Source of the DNA: Ancylobacter pratisalsi | GTDB lineage: Bacteria; Pseudomonadota; Alphaproteobacteria; Rhizobiales; Xanthobacteraceae | Length of the DNA: 64,000 nucleotides | Assembly: GCF_010669125.1 (NCBI RefSeq) | Contig: NZ_CP048630.1 | Coordinates: forward strand, 992,001-1,056,000 | Reading direction: 5' to 3' | Shown: positions 26,678-35,524 of the stretch, piece after piece | How the letters are laid out: the number at the start of each line of letters is the position of its first letter | Position numbering within the stretch: position 1 is the stretch's first letter | Position numbers and translations under genes: made by a program | The notes under the pieces: generated by a model | What the model was told of the DNA's origin: nothing | Seen by the model: only the letters and a program-made list of their open reading frames with translations | Databases searched by the model: none

Positions 26678-26692
26678 GTCAGGGCCCTTATA

Positions 26693-26714
26693 TAATATCA
26701 GCATCCTGATATTA
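26693..26714. promoter_or_regulatory. Palindromic MarR-type operator
   Basis: A 22-bp palindrome with perfect 9-bp arms TAATATCAG and CTGATATTA around CATC lies between the MarR gene and the VOC gene, at the ideal position to control both divergent promoters. Confidence 0.7.
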
Positions 26715-26745
26715 ACGCTTGACGTCATCCAAGGGAAGCCCTGCC

Positions 26746-27117
26746 ATGCCCCATCTGATCGGACCCGACTTCATTGGGATTCAAGCCGCCGACCTCGATG
26801 CCGCGCGGGTATTTTATACGGACGTCGTAGGACTGAAGGTGGCCGCAAATAGCCCGCCGGGCGCGGTGGTATTCGACACCACGCCGGTCCCGTTTGCGGT
26901 CCGTACTCCCTTGGTCGACTTGGGAGATGCGGACAAGCTTGGCTGGGGCGTCGCGATCTGGTTCGGCTGCGACGACGCTGATGCCCTGCACGATCACCTT
27001 GCCGAGCACGGCACCCCAATCGTCTTCCCGCCGAAGGATGGACCTTTTGGCCGCTACTTCGCGTTCCGCGACCCGTTTGGCTACACGATTACGCCGCACA
27101 CGGTCGCTCAGTCTTGA
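26746..27117 (+). CDS. VOC-family (glyoxalase/bleomycin resistance fold) protein
   Basis: Cytoplasmic protein of 123 residues with the beta-alpha-beta-beta-beta fold pattern of the vicinal-oxygen-chelate family: IGIQAADLDAARVFYTDVVGL, VPFAVRTPLVDLG, and a C-terminal FRDPFGYTITPH. Members are dioxygenases, glyoxalases or drug-binding proteins; the sequence does not decide which. AAGGGAAG precedes the ATG. It is divergent from the MarR gene and probably induced by the compound that MarR senses. Confidence 0.87.
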   Translation: MPHLIGPDFIGIQAADLDAARVFYTDVVGLKVAANSPPGAVVFDTTPVPFAVRTPLVDLGDADKLGWGVAIWFGCDDADALHDHLAEHGTPIVFPPKDGPFGRYFAFRDPFGYTITPHTVAQS

Positions 27118-27194
27118 GCGCGTAATGAGCGGCTAGAGCTGTCGGACCGCTACAGTGCATTGCGCGCCGGAAGCTGCCAGGAAGATCTCCACCC

Positions 27195-27253
27195 CCAGCC
27201 GGTCATCGCTGTGGGAGATTCCCATCACCAGCGCAACGGCGCAATCGGGGCCG
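27195..27253. repeat. Dispersed repeat R2, copy 2
   Basis: About 59 bp matching 16589-16648 in the same orientation with about five differences. Confidence 0.75.
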
Positions 27254-27335
27254 GTGGCAGACTGACCGCTATTGGGGACTTCAAACGGGAAGTGGACATT
27301 TCACCGATGAATGTCCGAGGCCGAAACTCACCCAT

Positions 27336-27455
27336 AGCGGCCCTTACGGCACGGCGTTGCGAACGTCCGCTTTGCGCCGCCATCTCGGCTATTGATCTGG
27401 CAACGGCCGCGGCCCAAAAGCGGACATCAGCGAGGTTGGGCACGCCGGCCCCTTT
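27336..27455. repeat. Dispersed repeat R3, copy 1
   Basis: About 120 bp sharing long blocks with 30425-30540 (CTTTGCGCCGCCA, CTCGGC, CCGCGGCCCAAA), about 75-80 percent alike by eye, same orientation. Confidence 0.65.
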
Positions 27456-27615
27456 GCGCCAGCTCCGGATATTTAGGCATTGCCAGGAAGCAGACATTCG
27501 GCGTGATGATCGGGGCAACTCCTCCGGCCAATTTGACCGTCACGCTCGGTTTGATGACGCCAACGGTGATGCCGACCGCACACCACCCATCCGTGCAGCG
27601 GCGGAGCGAACCGAG

Positions 27616-29166
27616 TCAGGTTTCCGACGTGCAGGGGCGCCCTTCCGTCTTCACCCCCGGCTCGGTTCCCTGTTCCGCTCTGCGCCCGAGGAAGGCGAAG
27701 ACGACAACAGCGGTGATGACTGTTATGGCGCAGAGCATCAGGAGCAATGTCGCGAAAGCGTCTCCATAGCTCTGGACGAGGGTAGCGTGGCTCATCTGCG
27801 GCAAGGCCGCCGCCGCGCCCCCGATATCGCCAGTGACGAGCCGCTGGGCGGCCGGGCTTGCATGCGCTGCCGGCCCGCCAGCAGCGAGATGTTTCGCCGT
27901 CAGCGCCGACAACATAGCGCTGACCACGGCGAGCGCCACACCTTCACCGGCCACGCGCGTCGTGCTGAAGATGCCGGTCGCCATGCCGGCGCGCTCCTTG
28001 GGCACGACACTGACGGCAAGCCCGTCCATCAGTCCCCACGGCAGGCTGATGCCGATGCCGATCAATGCCATGGGCAGGACGACGCCCATTGTCTCGCCCC
28101 CAAGCGGGAGGCGGCTCAGCCAGAACAGGCCGACGGCGCAGATCAGCAGGCCTACGCCGCAGATCACCGCCGGTGACAAGCAGCGCGTCAGCAGTCCGGC
28201 CGCGACCGGCAGAACCAGCAGCGGCGCGGAAAGCGCGATCATCAATCGGCCGGCCGCGATCTCGCTCATGCCCTCGACGCCGATGAAGCGCACCGGCAGC
28301 AGGATCAGCAACACGACGAAAGCATAGGCCGGCGCAGCCGCCAGCAGTTGCACCCCGACGAACCGGGGGTAGCGAAACAAAGTGAGATCGAGCATCGGCC
28401 GCATGACACGCCGCTCGATCGCGCCGAAAGCGATGAAGAGTGCGACGGAGCCCGTCAGCACACCGATCACGGTCGGTTCGGACCAGCCGCGCTCGGGTGC
28501 CAGCAGGATGCCATAGGTGAAGAGCGCCAGGGCCAGCGTGAAGCTGAGCGCGCCCGGCCAGTCGAGGCCGGCGGCGTCAGGGTCGCGTGTCTCGCGTAGG
28601 AAGCATGCGCCCAATGCCAGGGCGAGCATTGCAAGAACGACCACGAGCGCAAAGATACTGCGCCAGCCGAAGGCGTCGATCATCAGCCCCGACGCGACCG
28701 GCCCGAAGGCGAGGCCGACGCCGAAGCTCGTCCCGACGATGCTGAAGGCACGGATGCGCGCGGCCCCCTCGAACTCCTGCGCGAGCGCCGCCATGCCGCT
28801 GGAAAAGGCGGCGGCGGCCGCGCCGCCTTGCGCCGCCCGCCCCAGATCGAACCAGAGGATGTCGGGCGCAACGGCCAATGCCAGCGAGCACAGGGCGAAC
28901 GCACCGACGCCGACGAGGAAGACGCGCTTGCGGCCATAAGCATCCGCCAGTCCGCCTGCTGCCATCAGGCTCGACCCGAACGTCAGCATGAAGGCGTTGG
29001 TGACCCAGTTGAGCGCGATCGGGCTGCCGCCCAGCGCTTTACCGATGGCGGGAAGCGCCATTGCCGGCCCGGTGAAGGTCAGCGGCATCGCCGCAGCGGC
29101 GAGGCAGACGGAAAGGAGCACGAGCGTCTGTTCGGCTGCGAGCGGCCGCGCGAGGGTTTGCGTCAT
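27616..29166 (-). CDS. MFS transporter, DHA2-type with 14 predicted spans
   Basis: Proton-coupled efflux pump of 516 residues in the drug:H+ antiporter-2 size class. The loop motif (GLADAYGRKRVFLVG) after span 2 and motif C-like GTSFGVGLAFGPVASG in span 5 are present, and hydrophobic segments fill the sequence. It is divergent from a LysR gene across 157 bp that contain an operator-like palindrome, so the pair probably forms an inducible export unit. The substrate is unknown. Confidence 0.92.
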   Translation of the reverse strand: MTQTLARPLAAEQTLVLLSVCLAAAAMPLTFTGPAMALPAIGKALGGSPIALNWVTNAFMLTFGSSLMAAGGLADAYGRKRVFLVGVGAFALCSLALAVAPDILWFDLGRAAQGGAAAAAFSSGMAALAQEFEGAARIRAFSIVGTSFGVGLAFGPVASGLMIDAFGWRSIFALVVVLAMLALALGACFLRETRDPDAAGLDWPGALSFTLALALFTYGILLAPERGWSEPTVIGVLTGSVALFIAFGAIERRVMRPMLDLTLFRYPRFVGVQLLAAAPAYAFVVLLILLPVRFIGVEGMSEIAAGRLMIALSAPLLVLPVAAGLLTRCLSPAVICGVGLLICAVGLFWLSRLPLGGETMGVVLPMALIGIGISLPWGLMDGLAVSVVPKERAGMATGIFSTTRVAGEGVALAVVSAMLSALTAKHLAAGGPAAHASPAAQRLVTGDIGGAAAALPQMSHATLVQSYGDAFATLLLMLCAITVITAVVVFAFLGRRAEQGTEPGVKTEGRPCTSET

Positions 29167-29269
29167 AAATCGAAGGCCCTTGTTCGGACGGCGCCGCTAA
29201 CTCAGCCCGCGCTCGCCATTCTGTCGAAACAGGATAATCTTGAGGGAATCTCTGCCAATAAACCGCCTA

Positions 29270-29286
29270 TTCCGATCTTATCGGAA
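29270..29286. promoter_or_regulatory. Palindrome between MFS and LysR genes
   Basis: A perfect 17-bp palindrome, TTCCGATCTTATCGGAA (7-bp arms, 3-bp centre), lies 38 bp before the LysR start and 104 bp before the MFS start. It fits a T-N11-A LysR recognition site. Confidence 0.6.
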
Positions 29287-29323
29287 CAGAACGCTCGAAT
29301 ACCCCTGTGTCGAAAGGGCCTAA

Positions 29324-30253
29324 ATGGACTCGCTCAGCGGCTTGATGGCCTTCGTCCGAACTGCCGATCTCGGCAGCTTCGTGGCGGCCGGACGCATGCT
29401 CGGCCTCTCCGCGTCCGCGGTTGGCAAGGCCGTGACCAAGCTCGAACAGCAACTCGGCATCCGCCTGTTTCAGCGCTCCACGCGCAGCCTGCGGCTGACC
29501 GAAGAGGGTCGCGCCTTCCACGAGCGCTGCCGGCGCATCCTCGATGATCTCGACGACGCCCGCGCCATGCTGGCCCGCACGACGGACGCACCACGGGGGC
29601 GCCTGCGTGTCAGCACCCCAATCGTGAGTTACCACCTGCTGTTACCGGTCCTGCCGGACTTCATGACGCGCTATCCCGAGATCGATGTGGATATCGACTT
29701 CAATGACCGCCTTGTCGATCTGATCGACGAGGGCGTCGATGTTGCGATCCGCAGCGGCGAACTTCCGGATTCGCGCCTGATGACGCGGACCTTGCGCCCA
29801 TTCCAGATGCTGCTCTGCGCCGCGCCCTCCTATCTTGAGCGGCACGGCACGCCAGAGTGTCCGCGCGACCTCGACCGGCATCTCGGCATCCGCTTTCGCT
29901 ATCCCAACAGCGGCAAGATACAGGCCTGGCCGCTCACGCTTCCGACTGACGAATCGGATCTGCGTACGCGCACGGTGTTGACCTGCAACAATATGGAGGC
30001 GCTGCGCGGCGCCATCATTACCGGGCTAGGCATCGGCTGCATGCCGGACTTCCTGGCGCGGGATCCCCTCGCGAAAGGTGAGCTTCGCACCCTGCTCGAC
30101 AACCATATCGATGCTCCCGGCCATTTCAGCCTGATCTGGCCCTCCAACCGCAACCTCTCGCCGAAAGTCAGAGTCTTCGTCGACTTTATCGGGGAGCGCT
30201 TATTCTCAACCCGCTGCGAAACGCCTTCCCAGACAACCGTCTCTCCGGGTTGA
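29324..30253 (+). CDS. LysR-family transcriptional regulator
   Basis: 309 residues, standard size. The N-terminal winged helix (FVRTADLGSFVAAGRML, then LSASAVGKAVTKLEQQLGIRLF and RSTRSLRLTEEGRAF) is canonical and the rest is the type 2 periplasmic-like effector domain. Divergent from the MFS transporter, so presumably its activator. It belongs to the CrgA/DsdC-like branch that often controls transporters. Confidence 0.93.
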   Translation: MDSLSGLMAFVRTADLGSFVAAGRMLGLSASAVGKAVTKLEQQLGIRLFQRSTRSLRLTEEGRAFHERCRRILDDLDDARAMLARTTDAPRGRLRVSTPIVSYHLLLPVLPDFMTRYPEIDVDIDFNDRLVDLIDEGVDVAIRSGELPDSRLMTRTLRPFQMLLCAAPSYLERHGTPECPRDLDRHLGIRFRYPNSGKIQAWPLTLPTDESDLRTRTVLTCNNMEALRGAIITGLGIGCMPDFLARDPLAKGELRTLLDNHIDAPGHFSLIWPSNRNLSPKVRVFVDFIGERLFSTRCETPSQTTVSPG

Positions 30254-30605
30254 GTTGTTGGTCTGCCTCCCCGCACGAAATCATGCGTTGATCGGCGGGA
30301 ATATCGGGCTATCGGCAGCAAATCGTTCGCCGAAAAGGCGATTTTGGCCAAGGTGGCGGGCCGCGAGCGATCAAGAAGAGAACGATGTGTACGCTATAGC
30401 CCTTTGACGTGTGTTGACCCAAAACGGCCCTTTCGGCACCCCGCCGCGAGTGGCTGCTTTGCGCCGCCAACTCGGCCATTCATCTGGTAACGACCGCGGC
30501 CCAAAGGTGGACATTTGCGAGGTGGGGCACGTCGGCACCTTTGGCGCCGCTAGCGGAAGTTGGGGGCTGCGCCATTTGCGGACATTGTCACTGAGAACCG
30601 GTCAT
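30254..30605. other. Gene-poor region with repeat R3
   Basis: About 350 bp between convergent genes. It contains R3 (30425-30540) and no supportable gene. Short motifs GGTGGACATTT and TGCGGACATT echo those near the other R3 copy. Confidence 0.5.
30425..30540. repeat. Dispersed repeat R3, copy 2
   Basis: About 116 bp related to 27336-27455 in the same orientation, about 75-80 percent alike by eye. Confidence 0.65.
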
Positions 30606-31961
30606 TCACCGCATGTCGAACAGTTCCTGATGGAAGCGTGCCTCAATGGGAAAGCCCTGAGCGGCGAAGTCCCGTCGCAGTGCTTCCCCGAAGCCGGCGG
30701 GGCCGCAGAACCAGATGCTCGCCTCGCGCCAGTCCGGCACTTCCTCCCGGATGCGGGCACCGGTGAGTCGGCCATCGCGGGGGCTGATCAGGACATGCAG
30801 GCGCACATCGGCGGTCCGCGCGTCCTGCGCGAGCTTCGCCAGCGCGACCTCGTCCACATCGTCGGTGGCGTGGAACAGGTCCGCCGTCTGTCCTTCCGGC
30901 CAATCGGGTGCGTCGCCGCGCAGGGCCATATGCCTCATCCGGGCGACGAACGGCGTGATGCCGATGCCGCCGCCGATCCAGATCTGGTGGCGACAATCGT
31001 CGTCGAAGGTGAAGCAGCCATAGGGGCCTTCCACCCGCACCTCCTGGCCAGCGCGCAGTTTCTCGCGCAGCCGGCCGGTGTGGTCGCCCAGCTCCTTGGT
31101 GATGAAGGCGATCCGCGGATGGTCCGGGTGCCAGCAGGAGGCGATGGTGTAGGGATGCGCGCCTTCGGACGCATCCGACATGGCGAAAGCGAACTGGCCC
31201 GCCCGATGCCCCGGCCAGCCGCTGGGCACATCGATGATCGTTTCGAGCGTCTTCACGCCCGGATAGTATCGGAACTCGGCGATCCGCCCCGTCACCTGTC
31301 GCGCCGTGCCCACGCGGCGCAGCAGCACGATCCCGGCCGCATAGGCGCCGCCGGCCAGAAGCAGGGCCGTCGCGACGCCGAGCGGCGTCATCCAGTCGGC
31401 GAAATCCAGCAGCACCACCGCGTGGAACGCCAGCACCAGATAGACGACGGCTAGCAGGCGGTGGGTCTTGTAGAACCAGCGGTAGGGAAAGGCGCGGATC
31501 AACGCCAGCGCGATCAGCACCACAGCGGCATAGAAGGCCCATTCGCCGATGTCCTCGGCGGTACCGCGCAGGCTTGAGAATAGGGCTTCCAATGGGTTCG
31601 CTGGGACCGGCCGGACGCCACCCCGCACCGGCCGTTCCAGAAGCCCCCATCCTACCGCCCATTTCGGCCCCTGCGCCCACAGCCAATGGACGATGGCGAC
31701 GATGAGCGCGGTGATGCCAAGCCATTTGTGGAGGCGATACATCTTGTCCAGTCCGCCCGTCCACCGCTCGGGCCAGCGCGGGCGCAGCGCGAGCATCATC
31801 GCCACGCTCATGGCCGCGATCGCGAGGACGCCGGTATATTGCACGGCAGCTGCCCTCGCCGCGAAGAAGCCGCTCGACTGGAACACCCCAGGCTCGGCAG
31901 CGAGCCACAACGCGGATGGAAGGGCGAGGATGGCAAAAAGCGCCAGCTTGATGTGTCGCAT
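30606..31961 (-). CDS. Ferric-reductase-like transmembrane flavocytochrome (ferredoxin reductase family)
   Basis: Membrane oxidoreductase of 451 residues. The N-terminal half has about six spans with paired histidines (LHKWLGITALIVAIVHWLW and THRLLAVVYLVLAFHAVVL) suited to bind two haems. The C-terminal half is a ferredoxin-NADP-reductase module: FAD site HPYTIASC, NAD-binding IWIGGGIGITPFVARM and a C-terminal FCGPAGFGEAL. It would pass electrons from NAD(P)H across the membrane to an acceptor such as ferric iron or oxygen. The ATG at 31961 follows GAGGAAAG; longer forms to 32048 add a charged leader. It stands near a second PepSY-type reductase, which suggests a shared redox theme. Confidence 0.88.
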   Translation of the reverse strand: MRHIKLALFAILALPSALWLAAEPGVFQSSGFFAARAAAVQYTGVLAIAAMSVAMMLALRPRWPERWTGGLDKMYRLHKWLGITALIVAIVHWLWAQGPKWAVGWGLLERPVRGGVRPVPANPLEALFSSLRGTAEDIGEWAFYAAVVLIALALIRAFPYRWFYKTHRLLAVVYLVLAFHAVVLLDFADWMTPLGVATALLLAGGAYAAGIVLLRRVGTARQVTGRIAEFRYYPGVKTLETIIDVPSGWPGHRAGQFAFAMSDASEGAHPYTIASCWHPDHPRIAFITKELGDHTGRLREKLRAGQEVRVEGPYGCFTFDDDCRHQIWIGGGIGITPFVARMRHMALRGDAPDWPEGQTADLFHATDDVDEVALAKLAQDARTADVRLHVLISPRDGRLTGARIREEVPDWREASIWFCGPAGFGEALRRDFAAQGFPIEARFHQELFDMR

Positions 31962-32079
31962 GTCTCGGACTTTCCTCGGGTAGCCTCGCGAAACAGACAT
32001 CCTGCGCCTGCCTGCCGCATTGAGCGACCTCAAGGCGGAGGCGACCATGCGAGGGATGAGGTCGTGGACGGAAGGCTCG

Positions 32080-32776
32080 CTATCCGGCCTGAACCCCGAA
32101 GATCATCCCGACCGCGGCGGTCACGCCCATGGCAAGTGCACCCCAGAAGGTGACGCGAAGGGCCCCGCGCACCACGCCGGCTCCCCCGGTGGTGGCGCCG
32201 AGGCCGCCCGGGATGGCCAGCGCCACGAGCGTCGAGGCCGCGACCAGGACGCTTGTCCTTTCGGCGGGCGACACCAGGGCGACGAGCACCGGCACGACCG
32301 CTCCCGCCGCAAAGGTGAGCGCCGAGATGATGGCCGCATGTACCGGACGGGCGGCGACGGTCTCGGAGATGCCGAGTTCGTCACGCGCATGGGCTCCCAT
32401 GGCGTCGCGTTCCGTCAGCTGCGCGGCGACCTGTTCCGCGAGCGTGCGGTCGAGCCCCCTGTCTACATAGATTTGCGTCAGTTCCTCCAGCTCCGCATCG
32501 GGCATCTCGGCGAGCTCGCGCTTCTCGCGGGCAAGGTCGGCGTTCTCGGCGTCCGTCTGGGAGCTGACCGAGACATATTCACCGGCGGCCATCGACATCG
32601 CACCCGCCACGAGGCCAGCCAGTCCCGCGATCAGGATCTCGGTCGATCCCGATCCGGCCGCCGCCACGCCGACGACGAGGCTCGACGTCGAGACGATCCC
32701 GTCATTCGCACCGAGCACCGCGGCGCCAGCCGATCCGGTGGATCATGTGGATTTCCGAATGCGAAAGACGGCTCAT
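32080..32776 (-). pseudogene. VIT1/CCC1-family iron/manganese transporter, frameshifted near the start
   Basis: A five-span vacuolar-iron-transporter-type protein. From about 32718 the frame reads LGANDGIVSTSSLVVGVAAAG, GLVAGAMSMAAGEYVSVSSQ and onward to a normal end. The expected start (MSRLSHSEIHMIHRIGW) is present at 32776 but in a different frame; about five bases typical of the family (coding LR after GW) are missing near 32720-32728. Its ATG overlaps the stop of the P-type ATPase remnant (ATGA), which supports 32776 as the original start. A GTG at 32718 could give a shortened protein but has no ribosome site. Probably inactive, or a sequence error. Confidence 0.75.
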
Positions 32777-34544
32777 TTCGGATGCACTCCTGGAAGGCTG
32801 GTTTGCGGGATGATGGGAGCCGATGCAGATGGCGGCCTGCCCGCCGGGGCAATGCGGAGCGCCCTGAGGGCATTAAGGATGACGGCGCCGTCGATCGCCA
32901 CCTGGAGCAGGGCTCCCTGCACCGGCGTGAGAGAACCGAGCGCCGCCGCCACCATGCCGGCGACGACGCTCTCCAGCGCGATCTCCATCCCGGTTCCCAG
33001 CCGATCGATGCGATCAACGAGCAGAACCACCTCGGCGGCTTCGGCGGAGGCGGCGCCGCGCGCGTCCATGGCGACGTCCACAGCGACCGCCGCGAGCGCA
33101 GGCGCGTCATTCGCGTCGTCCCCGACCATCATCACCGGCCCCCGCGTGTGCTCGTTGAGCACCAGCAGGACCTTCTGGTCCGGGATCAGGCCCGCACGGA
33201 TGCCGTCGGGGCCGAGGACCGGCGTCACGCGCTCGGCCACCTCGCGGCGGTCCCCCGTGGCCAGCAGGATCCGTTCGACGCCCTGGCCGCGCAGGCCGGA
33301 CAGCATATCCCGCGCGCCGTCGCGCAGCGGGTCGTCCGTGATCAGATGTCCCGCCAGCTGGCCGTCTATGCCGACTGCCACGCGCACCGGCCCCGCCGAC
33401 GAGGGCGGAGCGGCCCTCCACATATCCGGCCACCCCCTCGCCTGGGCCTTCCGTCACCTCCGACGGCGCGGGGAGGGACAGGCGCCTCGTTCTGGCGGCG
33501 ATGACGATCGCCTGCGCCATAGGGTGTTTGGAAGCCTGTTCGAGGGCCGCGGCAAGGCGGAGGATATCGTCGTTGTCCATGCCGAGCCGATATGGCTGGC
33601 CGTTGGTCAGCGTGCCGGTCTTGTCCAGGATCAGCGTCCGGATGTTCGCCATGGTTTCGAAGGCACCCGCGCCCTTGGTCAGCACGCCGAAATGCGCCGC
33701 GCGACAGCCCGGCCACCAGGGCGACGGGAACGGCAAGGATCAACGGGCAGGGCGTCGCGACGACGAGGACGGCGCGGATCGTGTCGCCGGTGAACCACCC
33801 GGCAGCGAAGGCAAGCCCGACGGTGACGGCCAGGAAACCGAGCGACCAGCGGTCCGCCAGCCGCGACATCGGCGCCTTCGACCGCTGAGCTTCCTCCACC
33901 AGTCGGACGATGCCCGCATAGGTGCTGTCCTTCGCCGGGCGGCGAGGCGATCAGGTCGAAGGCCTCGCCCGCATTGGTCGAGCCGCTCGTCGCCTCGCCG
34001 CCCGCGTTGATGCGGACAGGAAGCGATTCACCCGTCTACGTGGAGGTATCGAGGAAGGCCGAAGCGGACACCACGGTGCCGTCGGCGGCGACCACATCGC
34101 CCTGCCGGATCAGCAGGCGGTCGCCGGGCACGATGTCGTCGAGCGGCACGTCGACCAGGCCGTTGTCGCGATATCTCGTCGCCATGCGTGGGACCCGTGA
34201 GAGGAGATCGCGCATCTCCCGGCGGGCCGGCCCTCGGCGAAGCTATCGAGGAAGGTGCCGCCGGAATACATGACGGCGACCACCGCCGCCGCCAGCGTCT
34301 CCCCCAAGGCGAGGGCGGAGGACATGGACAGCGCCGCCACGATGTCGAGCCCGCCCTCGCCGCGCCACAGGCTGCGCAGGATCTCCACCAGAAGCGCGGC
34401 GAGGACGGGAACGACGCCCGCGAACCGGACGATCTGCGCGCGATCCGGCCTTCCCGCGACATGGAGGACGAGGCCGGTCGCGAGGCCGCCGAGCCCCACC
34501 AGCGGCAGCGCGATCTTCAGCCTGTCCCCGTTCGAATGCTCCAC
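32773..34544 (-). pseudogene. Heavy-metal P-type ATPase (P1B), broken by frameshifts and a stop
   Basis: Read across frames, all parts of a metal-exporting P1B ATPase are present in order: spans (LPLVGLGGLATGLVLHVAG), the actuator start (DIVPGDRLLIRQGDVVAADG), TGESLPV just after an in-frame TAG at about 34038-34040, the CPC-type motif (VVATPCPLILAVPVALVAG), the phosphorylation site (ILDKTGTLTNG), HP, and VGDDANDAPALAAV. At least four frameshifts (near 34220, 33940, 33700 and 33400) separate them. A GTG at 34544 with GGAGG eight bases upstream is the likely original start. N-terminal metal-binding domains are lacking. It was once coupled to the VIT-type gene. It could be a genuine pseudogene or a run of base-calling errors. 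Confidence 0.8.
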
Positions 34545-34549
34545 CGCGT

Positions 34550-35524
34550 TCAACCTCCCCACGGCCGAACCGCCATCGTTGCGTCCCCGAACAGGCGTCC
34601 GGTCCCACAGGAACGGATGCCACAGGCGCCGCGAAGCAGGAACAGGGCATCGATCCCCAGCCGCTGGGCGAGTTCCCCGCCATCTTCGGCGCCGAGCACC
34701 ATCAGCGCGGTCGCCCAGGCATCGGCCTCCGCGCATGTCGGCGCGAGCACGGTGACCGAAGCCGGAGAGTGCGCAAGCGGGGCGCTGCGGGCGGGGTCCA
34801 TGGTATGGGAGAGGCGCCGGCCCTGAACGTCGATCCAGTGGCGGTAGTCGCCGGAGGTGGCGACGGCGCAATCCTCCAGCGCCAGCAGCGAATGCGGGGC
34901 GCGACGCTCAGGGTCCGGTTGCTCCACCGCGACCGTCCAGGCCTCGCCGTCGGGCCTCAGGCCCATGGCCCGCATCTCGCCGTCGATGCCCACGAGCCCA
35001 TCGCGGATGCCGGCGCCGCCGAGAATACCGGCGAGGCGGTCCACGCCATATCCCTTGGCGATGCCGTTGAGGTCGAGCGTGATCGGCACGCGCTTGCGGA
35101 CCCTCGTTCCGTCGATTTCGAGCGCGTCATGGGCGGGCACGCGCCGGGCCTTTATTGCGCTGCGGATGCGGTTCGGACTTGCTTGCGCGGCGCCGAAGCC
35201 CCACGCGATGACCGCGTCGCCCATGCCGATGTCGAATGCGCCGCCGGAGGCGCGACCGATCGCCAAGCCCAGCCGGAGCACATCCAGAAGGCGTGCCGGA
35301 ACGCTCACCCATTCCCCCGCCGGAGTCCCGTTCAGGCGCATCAGCTCGCTGTCGGGTTTCCATGTCGACATCTGCGCATCGACCTCGTCCATCGCCGCCT
35401 GCAAATCCGCCTGAACGGCACCGGCATCGAAGCCGGAGGGAGCATGGAAAAGCGCGGACCAGCGCGTCCCCATCGTCGGGCCGTTAAGGGTGCACCGTGC
35501 GAGATTAGTAGACATCTTCGACAT
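34550..35524 (-). CDS. apbE: FAD:protein FMN transferase (ApbE family)
   Basis: 324 residues. ApbE enzymes attach FMN covalently to Thr/Ser of redox proteins using FAD. Typical features are here: MGTRWSALF, AFDIGMGDAVIAWGFG, ITLDLNGIAKGYGVD (flavin/Mg region), GLVGIDGEMRAMG, and a GDYRHWIDVQGRRLSHTMDP end. I see no lipoprotein or Sec signal, so location is uncertain. Its start overlaps the end of the PepSY-flavodoxin-reductase gene by 20 bp, so it is in that operon. It may flavinylate a partner such as the reductase module; this is inference from context. Confidence 0.92.
   Translation of the reverse strand: MSKMSTNLARCTLNGPTMGTRWSALFHAPSGFDAGAVQADLQAAMDEVDAQMSTWKPDSELMRLNGTPAGEWVSVPARLLDVLRLGLAIGRASGGAFDIGMGDAVIAWGFGAAQASPNRIRSAIKARRVPAHDALEIDGTRVRKRVPITLDLNGIAKGYGVDRLAGILGGAGIRDGLVGIDGEMRAMGLRPDGEAWTVAVEQPDPERRAPHSLLALEDCAVATSGDYRHWIDVQGRRLSHTMDPARSAPLAHSPASVTVLAPTCAEADAWATALMVLGAEDGGELAQRLGIDALFLLRGACGIRSCGTGRLFGDATMAVRPWGG

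Larger units (their letters stand above)
27118..27615. other. Gene-poor region with repeats R2 and R3
   Basis: About 500 bp between convergent genes (VOC protein and MFS transporter). It holds R2 at 27195-27253 and R3 at 27336-27455. A short motif GCGGACAT recurs inside it. I see no gene and no clear terminator. Confidence 0.5.

Noticed and set aside
27160..28176. 338-codon plus-strand frame across repeat DNA and the MFS gene end
   Set aside because: Runs through repeats R2 and R3 and then antisense to the transporter; low-complexity and without a domain.
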